From Narthecium ossifragum (lineage: Eukaryota > Streptophyta > Magnoliopsida > Dioscoreales > Nartheciaceae), in the NCBI GenBank assembly GCA_963920575.1, contig OY986966.1, positions 3,926,130 through 3,990,129 of the forward strand: a stretch of DNA of 64,000 nucleotides, written 5' to 3'. Shown here in pieces: positions 41,085-53,600 of this stretch. The position numbers were made by a program, and so were the translations under genes. Under the pieces are notes generated by a model that saw nothing but the letters and a program-made list of their open reading frames with translations, made no database searches and had not been told where the DNA came from. Each line of letters starts with the position of its first letter. Within the stretch, counting starts at the first letter, position 1.

Positions 41085-44000
41085 ATGCTGGACAAAGATG
41101 TTTCTCTTCACGGCCGTCCGATTGACGGCACCCGTAAGTATCTTAAAATATGGTGGTTTTCCAGTAGAATTTGGGTATATTAAGATGTATTAAAGGTAAA
41201 CAAGTGATCTAAAACTACCCCAGCTTTACGCTCTTGCATTCAAACTCAGCAACAAGAACTAAAGAATGGCTGTTGAGATCTCAAAAGTGAAAAATAAAGG
41301 AACCAAAAACTGCTGAGGCTATCTTGAGTTTTTCTTTGAATGTTATTTACCCACATGTTCAGAAGAACATAGTTACTTATCTAAGCACTTCTAATCTGTC
41401 TATGTTTATGTGTTTCATTTAGTGTGTAGCATTTAATTTTGCAGCTTTTGAGGCATTTTATCATGGAGCATGGCATGGAATTGATAATGTGGTGGTCAAG
41501 GATGCGAGACTGTTTATACAAGTGAACCACCAGGGATCTTTGACAGAGGATAACATTCATGGTGACAAGCTCCGTTTACGATCAAGAAAGGCAAATGCAT
41601 CTGATTGTGTGCACTTTCTGAAGCCTGGTATTGATGTGTGTGTACTATCAGCAAATCCAGTTCTAGCGAGTCCAGATCAAGAACCACAACCTGTATGCTA
41701 CCTTAACATTTATCAAACGAACTGCTAGTTTATTTGATGTTTTGACAAATAATGCTATTTACTAGTCTTTACTTGTGTTATTCATCTGACTTCTTGATCT
41801 CCAATATCCCCCTTCAACTATCCTTGCCATTTGCATCCTTGTTTCCCTAAATTAATAGATCTTATGTTCTTCCATTCCAGATATCTTTTTATTTATTCTC
41901 TTTCCCAAGCGGCAATATTTAGGCAAGACTGGCCTCCTTGTTTTTAAGTTCACAGTTCTCATAATGTCTAACTTGTTTGTAAACCTTCTCCTATGCAGTT
42001 GTGTTCATGGCATGATGCGAAAATCATCTCAATCAAGAGAAGTCCTCATAAAACTCGGTGTAGCTGCTTATTCTCAGTTATATTTACCAGACATGCATGT
42101 TATACACTTGGCAGAGTAGCTGAAGTAGTTAGTGTTGAGAATATTGCCATCCTTCAAAAGCTTAACTGCGCTCCTTCTGATGAAGGAGTTTATGAATGGA
42201 AGCTTTCAGAGGACTGCTCCTCCCTTAGTAAAAGCAGACTGCTAAGTGAAGAATTTTCATCAGAAGTTTCTTGGTTAATTGTTCTTTCGTATTTGAGAAA
42301 AATGGAGTTTGAAATAAAAGTTCTGAATAGTAGAATAGTATACCGCATTGTTAACAGCCATCACCAGTTACGTGATAAAGAAACTGCAATCTTACGTTTT
42401 CAGAAATGCAGTGGAACTTTGCGTCCAAAGATTGAAACTCTTGTGCTTAGTATGGATACTGAGGGTACAACCCCTGAGAGGACCATTGAAGTGGAACCAA
42501 TCAGTTATACATTGGTGAGTGATTCTGATGTCGAGATTTTATATGATTGCACAAATTTGCGACATTCTAAACGACGCAAGATGGTTCCGGATCGGTTTGT
42601 ACCACTTTTTAAGCGAGGGAGGTATGATGAAAGCAACATCAATGAACATCCATCTTTGCATGGAGACTCTAGCAGCAGTAAAGTCCGGCTTTTTTCCTCG
42701 CACTCAGATCATAGAAGGAAGAACCTTTTAGGTCGCAGTAAGTGTAAGCAAATGATAAAAAACGCCATGGAAAACATACACTCTGAATTGGAGAAACAGT
42801 TTCAGCCTACTACTCAATGGTCAAGAAATTTATCAACAAACTTTGTCGAAGAAATACAGGACTTCAAGTGGAGTTCAGATTCGGATAGCGACACAGCCAA
42901 AGATGAGCATGAAGATTTGTGGAAAGAAATGGAGTATTCATTAACCACACTTTCCCTTTTTAATGAAACAAAGGTACGATCGATGTATATTTGTAAGCTT
43001 CTTGAAAATTTCTCCTTTCCGCTGTTGGCCTATGATTTGAAATGTACAGCTGGACAACTTTGACTTTCTGACAGCGTTATAGAGATCAATATTTTGGTCT
43101 GCTTACATTTGATAGCAGCTATGAGATTATAGATTCATTAATGCATTGGTCGACAACACGGTTTTGTTTTGTTGGATATGTGAAATCATAGTCCCTTGTT
43201 TTGATCATTGTCATTGATTTTGGTATTAATATGAGGAAGAGGCAAAACACTGAAGGTTTCACAGAGTACTTTTTATTTGAATAATCAATCTGATTTATTG
43301 CATACCCTTGCTCAATTAGAAAGTGGGTCAGATTCTACGGTATTAAAAAAACTAAGAAATCTGAGGAATGGTAGAAGGGAGTACAAATAGAAGGAAAGAA
43401 ACTCTAGATTAAATTAAGAATCAAACCAAACATGAAGTTAAATATAGAAGAGCCCAGATTCCAAATGAGAAGCTGAAACTCGAAAAGGATCTTTCAGATT
43501 CATGAAGAATGAGGCACGAAGGGACCGATCAACACAGGATCGAATGTTCTTATTATGCGATCATGATTTGATCCGTAGATTATTAGTAAAAGGATAATAT
43601 TCCTCTATGATCATGAATGGAAAGTGTTCAATTGGAACATGAAAATGGGACTGAATTTGTATTAGTTGCTTCTCGGGACGGAGTGGAAGAAGGCAGATAT
43701 TCTCAAACAAAGGAAAGCATCCAATTACTTATGAGAAGATTGAATGAGGAGCCATATACGATAAATCTCATGTATTTTGTAGAGTGACAATAAGGTTGAC
43801 TTAACTGCCGACTTTTCCAATATCACCCAAAGGCAAACTCTGTTAATATGTGAATTGGAAAAATTCGCTCCTATTTGATTGAATGACATTGTTTACTACT
43901 TCATGTCATATGTTATTTGTTGATGTCATTGTTCAACTCACACATTATGATGTTGAATACTCTTTTAGTTTGAAGAACTTTGATATGGCTATGACCTTTT

Positions 44001-46628
44001 GCTTTTGGTAATATTATAATTTTATAATGACAAAATGCTTTTTATACCTTTGTTTTTGTCTCTATCATCGTTGTTCTCAGAGTGGTGTGGTAGGCATTTT
44101 GCTTATGCCTTTCTTCAGGAAGATTGAGAAATTTGCACTGCTAAATGCTAAGTTATCCTAATGAGCCGACTCAAAAAATATTTCCAATGTTACCTCTTAT
44201 GTTTGTCTTCTGCACTGTAGCAGGATTTTGGTTTACAAGTTTTTCACCTTAGATTTGTGCATGCATGTTTCTCAAAATCTAGATCCAATAAAGGGTAGTT
44301 AAGATTCTTTTTGAAAGTTATCTTTCTTGTTCTGGAGGATGTGTGCTTACCAGGACTTGCTTTTATTTCACTAATTGTCAGGATTTGGGCTCAGAGTTTG
44401 TCATTGAGACAAGAGACTTATCTGACAAACATGAAGAGGAGGCATGCAAACATGATTATGAGCTGAATGAAGAAGTTGGAATAATATGTCGTCTGTGCAA
44501 GTTTGTATGCACTGAGATAAGATATGTCTTGCCACCATTTGTAAGTTGTAACTTAAATACAATTGCGCTCATCTCCACATAGGATAAGCCAGCTTTAACG
44601 TCTTCTTTCGTATTGTTCTTGCACACTGCTGCAGATCTATTATATCCTGTTTGTCTTTTGTAATATATGCTATTATTTTCTGAGCAGGTTGATGGCTTAA
44701 TTTCACTAAAGGAGAAAAGAGGACATAATGAATTTAACTGTAACTGGCCTTACCATTTGGGATTAGATCCTCTCAGCAATTCTCCCACGTTCAGAGACAT
44801 GACACTATCAGAAGGATATGAGAATGCATGGAGTTTAATCCCGGAGTATAAGGTAAAACTGCATCCGCACCAGAAGAAAGCTTTTGAATTTATTTGGACA
44901 AACATAGCCGGGTCTCTGAAGCCTGAAGAGATGGACCATTTTCCAGATAAGACAGGTGGTTGCGTGATATCACATGCTCCAGGGTCAGGGAAAACACTGC
45001 TTGTATTATCTTTTCTTGTTAGTTACTTAAGACTGTATCCAAGGAGTCGCCCTCTCATTCTTGCTCCCAAGAGTGCTATTTATACCTGGTTGAAGGAGTT
45101 TGAGAAGTGGGGTGTCTTAATCCCAGTATATCAAATCCATGCAGTTGAAAGCTTCAAAATGGGAATGGCGGACTGCGAAATGGAATCGTTCTCTACTAAG
45201 ATTCGTCGGCCTAGCAAAAAGCTGATGCATGTTATGGATAGTCTGGCAAAGTTGAGGCAATGGCATGAGAACCCAAGTATCCTTCTTATGAGCTACTCAT
45301 CTTTTTTCTCCATGTCACAAGAAGATTCAAAGCTGGAATATCGGAGATTCATGGCTGATGTGTTGCACAAAAGCCCAGGTATTCTTATTCTGGATGAAGG
45401 TCACAACCCAAGAAGCAGCACTTCAAAGCTAAGAAAGCTCTTGATGAAAGTGAAAACTGAATTCAGGATCCTTCTATCAGGAACACTCTTTCAAAATAAC
45501 TTTCAAGAATACTTCAACACTCTTTGTTTGGCAAGACCTCGCTTTAGCCGTGATGTTACAAGGAAGCTGGACCCACATATGATCAATGTTCTAAAAGGCA
45601 GAGGGAAAAAGCGGCCGAAGTTGAGTCAGAGTGAAAAATTTGCTAGAAAACTTTTTATGGAGAAAGTTGGGCAGCAAATCGAGTCAGCTCGTGAAAGTGA
45701 TAGGAAGAAAGGTTTTGAATTGTTAAGCAGTCTGACGACAATGTTTATCGATACTTATGAAGGTGGAATATCAGGTGAGCTGCCTGGATTGCAAATTTAC
45801 ACTCTTTTGCTGACATCAACAACTTTTCAGCAAGAAATTCTCATGAAATTGGCAGAATTCCATCGTTCTATAAGACACAAAAGGTGCCCTCTAGAGGTAG
45901 AGCTGCTAATCACCGTTGGATCGATCCATCCGTCGTTGATAAAGACCATCTCTTGTTCCAGAAATTTCTTTGATGCAGGCGAATTAGAGAAAATTGATCA
46001 ATGTAGGGGAAATTTCAAGAGTGGGTCCAAGGCGAAATTTATAGTCGACCTTGTGCATAAATGTTCTATCAGAGATGAGAAAGTTCTAGTTTTCTGCCAT
46101 AATATCCCTCCCATACACTTCTTTGTTGATTTACTTGAGGCCGTTTTTGGGTGGCATAGAAATGAAGAGATCTTGGTTCTTCAAGGTGATCAGGAGTTGT
46201 CTGTGCGTGCAAAAATCATGGACAAGTTCAATGCTGTACCCAGTGGAAAGTGCAGAGTGTTGCTTGCATCAACGACAGCTTGCGCTGAAGGCATTAGTTT
46301 GACAGCAGCATCGCGGGTGGTTTTGGTCGATTCAGAATGGAACCATTCCAAGACCAGGCAAGCCATTGCTCGAGCATTTCGGCCTGGCCAGCAGAAAATG
46401 GTCTATGTCTACAGGCTGTTGGCTTCAGGGACATGGGAGGAGGACAAGTATGATAGCAGTGCATGGAAAGCTTGGTTATCGAAGATGATTTTTATGGGCC
46501 AATACATCAATTACCCTTCGAGTCGTGAGGTTGAAGACGTCGACGATGAGGTGTTGAGAGAGATGGTGGATGAAAATCAGAAGAAGATATTCCAGATGAT
46601 AATGAAACATGAGTGGTCTTCAGATTAG
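41085..46628 (+). CDS. CLSY: CLASSY-type SNF2 chromatin remodeller
   Basis: Five coding exons in continuous frame: 41085-41133, 41445-41692, 41999-42973, 44382-44540 and 44688-46628, about 1123 residues. The N-terminus (FEAFYHGAWHGIDN, LRLRSRKANASDC, FLKPGIDVCVL) and the NIAILQKLN...SEDCSSLSKSRL region match CLSY1/CLSY2. Exon 4 carries a Cys-rich motif (CxxC...CRLCKFVCTEIRYVLPPF). Exon 5 is the SNF2 motor: Walker A HAPGSGKT (~577), DEGH (~713), SGTLFQN, then the helicase-C half with STTACAEGISLTAASRVVLV and RQAIARAFRPGQ. CLASSY proteins recruit RNA polymerase IV to start 24-nt siRNA production and RNA-directed DNA methylation. All core motifs are intact. A non-coding 5' exon probably lies upstream. 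That region has been duplicated and invaded, so the real start of transcription is uncertain. Confidence 0.93.
42974..44381. other. Large intron of the CLASSY gene
   Basis: 1.4 kb between exons 3 and 4. No repeat or gene was recognised, although 43330-43870 differs in texture from its surroundings and may be an old insertion. Confidence 0.4.
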
Positions 46629-46867
46629 TTCAATGCTTCTGTGAAATTTGGTATATATGTTTTGTCATTAGTTTCATGATCAATTTCTTTCTCATTTAGA
46701 CCTTATAATGTGGCACCCTTGTAATCCCAGTAGGGAGAACTGGTTCCGTTATAAGGTGTAGCGGGAGTTTTTTTTTTTTTTTTTTGAACAGATAAGCCCG
46801 CAGGCTGGAGGGTTACGTACCCAAAAAAAAATGTTAAATATCACATTTCATTTTAGGGCGCTGATCG

Positions 46868-47128
46868 GTGTACATGTTGACGTTATATGTGTATTACACA
46901 TGCTTAAATCGTTAGTTCACTATCGATTGAATTATTCATCTAGTTCATCAGTAGTGAGATACCGATGAACTCTATCAATGAATCGGTATCTCACTACCGA
47001 TACAATTCAATCGGTATGGAGCTATCGATTCATTGATGTAGTCCATCAGTATCACTACTGATGGACTACATGAATCGGTAGTGGACTATCGATTTGGTGG
47101 TATGTGCATTACACATGTCTATGTACAC
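46868..47128. mobile_element. Foldback MITE-like element
   Basis: A 261-bp block whose ends are GTGTACAT and ATGTACAC. Further inside, ATGTGTATTACACAT pairs with ATGTGCATTACACAT, and GTTCACTATCGATT pairs with an AATCGGTAGTGGAC-type partner. Most of the element folds on itself around copies of ATCGGTAGTGAGATACCGAT-like words. No target duplication is clear. It lies between the CLASSY and BRCA2 genes. Confidence 0.65.
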
Positions 47129-47673
47129 AAAACATTATTCTTCATTTTATAATCCCGTCAATATTATATTTTCCTCTTAAAATTTAGAGCATGTTTGGAC
47201 TGAGGATATGATAAGTTTACATGATGGATAAAGTAAAAATTATGCGAACATTAAAGATAGTTATATAAGATTATAGATAAAATATTTGAATATATAAATG
47301 AGGTTTATGCATATTTATATTCAATCCACGATATCACGCTGGCAGGATTACACAGTGAAATGTGAAATGCAGTTTATTTTGATGGTGAAATATGATTTTA
47401 ACCGTGGAAGCTGTATATAATAACAGTAGCAGTGCAGCATACGCCTTTCTTCCAAATGGGCCTGAGGGTCGAGTCCAGCTCGGGCCAGACCTGGACCGAA
47501 ATGTGGCCCAATCTGGTTAGTCTTAACAGGGTTCACACTGTGTAAAGCCCAGCACGATCAATCTTACATCATTAATTTTGGTAACTTTTCGAACTTCCCG
47601 CCGTTGCTCCCGTCGCCCTCCTCTTCATGGTCTCCCCAATCCAAGAATCCAAAGAAGACCGTGGAAAGGAGCG
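47129..47673. other. Intergenic; BRCA2 upstream region
   Basis: AT-rich, then GC-richer near 47580. No clear TATA box. Confidence 0.4.
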
Positions 47674-50600
47674 ATGTCGGCGACAAGTGATCCGCCCACA
47701 TGGCGTATCCTCCCCTCCGCCGGTGGCCACTTCCGATGGGCCTCTGCTCAGGGCGACGTATCCCGTCCCAAAGAGCTGGGAGAGATCCTAGCGGGCCGGA
47801 CCGCCTCTCGTCTCCCATCCGTGGCCGATCTCGTCCATCAAGGTAAACGTACCTCCTATATCCACCGATAATCCTATAATCGATGCGATCTTGATACATC
47901 GCGGTTGGTTTCAGCTTCTCCGATGCTTCTTGAACGCGGCGGAGGAGGTGGAGATGGAGGCGGCCTCCCGATGTTTCGGACGGGATCAGGGAGGCCCGTT
48001 TCCGTGAGTGAAAGTGCGGTCCGGAAGGCGGTGGATGTTCTAGAAGGAGGGGATGTCTCAGAGAGAGTTGGATTGATGCAAGAAGGCAGCGGAGGAGTTC
48101 GAGACAGGGGCGGCGTCCCAATGTTCCGGACGGGGTCGGGGAGGCCCGTTTCCGTGAACGAGACTTCTATCCAGAAGGCGGCGGCTGTTTTAGAAGGAGG
48201 AGATGGTCCTGGGATAGGTAGGTTGATGTTTTCGGCTATCTTTTTTCCATACATTGCCAAGAATTTCTTCTAGTATGATTGTACATGTCCGAGCAGGAGG
48301 ATCGGTTGGTGGGAGGATCGGGGATGAAGTATTTTCAATGTGCCAAACTGGATTGGAGAAGTCGGTCATAGTGAGACAATCCTCAATTAGAAAGGCGGCA
48401 GCTGTTCTTCGAGCAGAGGATTTGAAAAGGGGTCAGTCAAGGGTTCCGATCTTGAGCTTTCTTGTAATGCAGTGCACTGGTGACATTGTTTGCTTTCCCT
48501 ATTATTGCCCGTTATCATGTTTGTCTGAAGAAAGCCTTGGTTTTTTTTCCCCTTTCTTTCTTTCTTTCTTCCATCAGCGAAGTAGCTTGTCTTCACTTTT
48601 TTGTTTCCTACTTTGTTCAGGGGTTCCACAGGCTGGTTGTGACAATAGCGGTGCTCCTGTATTCCAAACTGGGTCTGGGAGATCCATTCAGCTGAAACAA
48701 TCCTCAATTAGGAAGGCTATATCTGTTCTTCAAGATGAGGATAACAAGGAAAGAGGTGATCCACACTCTCACCATTGGATCTGCTTATGTTTTGTTTACA
48801 GTATGTTCTTTCTGGACACCTTGACATTTGTATACGGAAACTTTTGACTCAAGTGATATAGCAAGAATTTGGTGTTGTTGATTCTGCACAAAGAAATCTT
48901 GATAGATTCGAATAAGTCTTTTCCTTTTCCTTCGAGCCCGATGGGTCTGAAAAATGTTGAGCCAACAGCATTGAAGTAGTATGATTAGAAATTTAATGCA
49001 GTGGATATGGATGCATACGTTAGATAAATTAGTCGCCGTGAAGTTTCTAGTACTTTTCTCCATTTTTGAACATGTTCACCTAAACATCCTGGATTTTCAG
49101 AGCCACAAAGCGAGGAGGGATTATCTTTAAACATCTTATCCTCTATTTGAAGCTTGTAGTTTTCCCAAAATTTTATCATCACACAGCTGAGTTTGTTATT
49201 CTTGTCTTTCTTTTCGATTAATGTTACTCTGTTGTATGTTTTATTACTCTAGACTGATGCCACTTTTTTATTTATCTATGATCTTCTGTGTTGCTTTGCA
49301 GATAAGATGCATATCAATAAAACAGATGCCTCTTGTACATTTTCAAGTTCCGTTTTTCAGACAGGATCAGGAAAAACTTTAAATATATCTTCTGCTGGTC
49401 TCACCACAGCTACTACTTTATTGGGTTTGGAGGGCAATTACAACCTCTCTTCACATGGAGATGTTTCGGGGAACTTGAATCCTGGATTTGCTGGTACATT
49501 TAGTCTTGACCTGATGCATAAGGGGTCATTCAAATCAAACTTATGGACATCCTCACGGGATCTACATGTATCAGGTGATCAATCAATTAATGCTAGACAT
49601 CATGACCATGGTGATTCTCGAGTGCATGCGTCTGGCTCTGCAAATCCTCCAATCCAGTTTCAAACAGCGGGTGGAAGATCTGTTTCACTTTCCAGTCGTG
49701 CATTGCAGCGTGCAAGAAGCCTACTTGGCGAATCAGCCTTGGAAGATCTGCAGGATGATATAAAAGCAAATAAGCAATTATCAGCAGTTCCTGAAGACAA
49801 GGAAGCATTTGTTGACTCTTCCTGGAACAAAGAGAATGCCTCTTTTGATTGTATGGAGCAAGATACTGGAATTTTCAAACATATTATGGTCCCACCTCGT
49901 GTACAACTATGTGCTGATGTAAGACCTTTTTGCTCACCTCTTCAGCTTCCTGATAAACGGATTACCATGCTGAATCATATGAATGCCAATGGCTCTAGTC
50001 CTCAGGGCAGCCATATGCCAAGCGGCAACTTGTCTCATATACAAGAACCTGCAAGTGAATATCATTCCTTAAAACCTAGTTCAGACTGTGTTATGAGAAC
50101 ACTTCCAGCTTGCAGGCCATTAAGCCAGCCACTAGTTAATATTTCAAACTACATTGGAGCAGATAATGCCACTACCAAATGTCTTATTGGTGAAAAGAAG
50201 AGTGTTGGAAGGAGACCCTCCATATCTCCATTTAAAAGGCCACGTAGTTCTCGGTTGGTCAACTTTACTTTTTCTTATTTATGATCCAAGGCATCAATAT
50301 CATTGTCTTCTTTGTTTCTTATGTATTTGTCGAATCTATTTTAGGTTCAACACACCATTAAAAAGCAACACCTCCTTCAGTTCTTCTGGTAAATGAGCAG
50401 AAATGCAAATTGAGTAGCACCATCTGCCGGTATTTGTTACATAAATGTGTCATATTTATTGACCTTTCTTTTCCGTAGGTGCTTCTATGCTATCGACTTC
50501 AGAAAATTGTTATTGCAGAACAAGGATCTCCAGTCGATATCCATTTCAATTCAAAAAGCAGACTATTAAAGATTTTTTTGGTGGGCCTCCAAGCCAGCAT

Positions 50601-53600
50601 GATTTGGTATTTGACGTCTTGAAGTTTGCTTTTATTTAGAATCCTTAGTCCATGCATATGGCTAATGTGTCAGTAATCATGTACTTCAGATTGGAGATCT
50701 AGCAGATGAGGTGAGGCGCTTAAATGCAGATAATGCAGCAACATATAAATTTCATCATGCTTCTGGGTTTCTAGAAATTGGACCAGAAACCCTGCAGAAG
50801 ATGTTGCTTCAATCTGGGGCTTTATCATCGGATGCAACTAAAGAGTATTCCCTGTCGTTCCTGTTATCCTTCTCAATCTTGCAAATTTCTGCTGTCCATC
50901 ATTTGGACTTGGATAAACTAGTTCCTTTGCACTGTTAATCATTGTTAGATAAAATGTTTTAAGCTGTAAGGAAAAAATGATATTGAGGCTTGGCTTCTTT
51001 TTTGTTCAATTGATTTGCAGTTGATTCTAAAAAACTTGACCTTCAATTGATTTGAAGTTGATTCTAAAAAACTTGACTTATTCCTGACAACTTAAACCCC
51101 CCCCCCCCCCCCCCCCCCCCCCAATCCTCCCTCCATAACCACTTTTCTTGTTTTCTTGGATTAGCCAAAATTTTCTGAGGAAGTTACCTTGATGTAGGGG
51201 CAAAGCAAATTAGCTTGGCTAAACGAGCAGTTAGGTGGATTTTCTCAACTTCAGCTTTGAATAATCTTGGCTAGCCAGACTCATACTCTTTTCACCCTCA
51301 AATTATCAGGACTTGCTGTCTTTCTCTTCTTCCATTACCCAAATAGAGCATGCTTTTTAGAAGTTGATGTTCGTATTGAGCAGTGTACTATTGATGATTC
51401 AAGATCTGCTGTTAGTCTTATACTTATATGCACTATCTGAACTAGCTTATTTTGTCACTAGCTAAAATTGATGTGCCTTTGTGTATTTTGTCACTAGCTA
51501 AAATTGATGTGCCTTTGTGTCTAAAGATGGGTTGTCAATCACTACAAGTGGATTGTTTGGAAGCTTTCTTGTTATGAGAGGGACTATCCAGTTCAAGCTA
51601 ATGGCAAGTACTTAACAATTACTAATGTGCTTGAAGAGCTAAAATACAGGTTGAGCTACTTGTTATTATCTCAATTCTTAGCAACATGAGGTATCAAATG
51701 CATTCGAAAATGGCTGATGTTTCTCTTTGATAGATATGATAGAGAATTCAACTATGGACACAGGCCGGCAATAAAAAAAGTTCTGGACGGTGATGCGTCA
51801 CCTGCTTCAATGGTAATTCTATGTGTCTCGGCCATTCGTTCTTTTCGTGAGAACAATAATATTACCAAAGTGGATGATGAAAATGAGCATCATGAATATG
51901 GTGAAAAACGTACTTGCTCAAAACTGTTGGATGCCAATCATCATGCAAGGATTGAGTTAACTGATGGGTGGTAAGTACATGGCTTACCCTACTTTGTACG
52001 AGGGCTATGTAATAAATTTTCCATTTTTCCTTTCATCTCTTAAGCTTCTGGTATTTTGCAGGTATTCGCTGGATGCTATTTTAGATCAGTCATTGTCAAA
52101 TCAACTAATTGCTGGAAAGATCTTTGTTGGCCAGAAGCTTCGGGTACAATCTTCTTTATTGTGTTATTATCAATTTTGCCAGGATTTTTTCAATGAAGAT
52201 ATCGATATTATCTATCTTCTTTTACTCCCTCCCAAACAGATCTGGGGAGCTGGTTTATGTGGCTGGGTCGGGCCTGTTTCACCCCTTGAGGTTTATAGCT
52301 ACTTCGAGTTTGATTGATTTTGAAAGGCCCTTATTTGGTATCCATCTGCCTATTTAAAGTTTTTTTTTTGTTGTCTTTTTCCTCATTTTCGCAGGCATCC
52401 AACATGGTCAGTCTAGTTCTACATGCCAATGGAACATATAGAGCACAATGGGCTGATCCCTTAGGCTTCTGTATGCACTGTCCAGTCGAAAGGCTGATCC
52501 TCAAAATTAACTTTATTAAATTTGATTGCAGTGACAATTATCTCTTCTATAGCCTGCTTTTTAGTCGCCTTCCTCTTCTTTCCAGGTAGGGGCCTAGGGA
52601 AGCCACTGGCATTTAGTTGCATTAAGGTTGCTGGGGGAAAAGTTCCTAGGACACTGGTTGGTCTGGCACGAATTTATCCTGCTTTGTACAAGGAGAGGTG
52701 AATAACTAAGGCCTACATGCATTTCAGAGTTGCATATACCAGTCTGAATGTGGAAACCTATATGTTGTTGTAACTAGGTTTCCTGATGGTGGTTCTATTG
52801 TGAGATCAGAAAGAGCGGAGAAGAAATTTCTTCAGCTATACAACCAAAGGTAATATCTCTCTTCGGTTGACATTCCAGATTTAGCATCTAAAGATTGGTG
52901 CATGGAGCTGCTCCACAAGATTCTTTCTTCTTCTTTTTTTTGTGTGGAAATGCCTTCTTAGAGTCAGTTGTGCATGAGAAGTATCTGTTAATCATTTCAA
53001 ACTCTATTTAGCTTGTTGAGATAGCCAGGAACAAGAAAAACAGCATTATTAACTCCTGTTCTATTTGAGTTTGGTTATATTCTCGGTTGGAAACAAGAAC
53101 AAGGACAAGCCTTGCTCTTGGTCCAAAAAAGTGGCACTTATCCCTGGCAATTTGTTCCACCTGGGAGATGGAAGACAGCAGAAGCAAGCTTTATGCTAGT
53201 GAGCTTTGTCCCCAAATATGCAAATGCAAATTCTAGAATAATAGGACTACTATTTAGGCAAAAACGTTTGAGAACAAGAATGTCATAGTTCCTATGTTTC
53301 AAGAACAACATCGTCCTTAAGTGTTTCAGAAGAGAACAACTTGCATCCAAACAAGGCCTTAAGGAATAATATAACGAGCATTTTCAAGTTTCTTCAAAGC
53401 AATAATGGTTACAAACTATGACTTACATTATTTCATACTTTTTTTAAGCATTGTTGTCTATGGTAAATACTGTTGCCTGGACTCTGCTCTCCTGCTTTTG
53501 AATATTGAACTATTTCCAGTGTAAAAGACCAGCAAAGAGATGGAATCTACGAACTTTTGAGTTTAGCCATTCCAAATCCAGTTTGTCTACCGGACCATTA

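Noticed and set aside
43330..43870. Possible organelle DNA insertion in the CLASSY intron
   Set aside because: The texture resembles coding sequence in places (e.g. ESIQLLMRRLNEEPYT), but no organelle gene could be named and stops are frequent.
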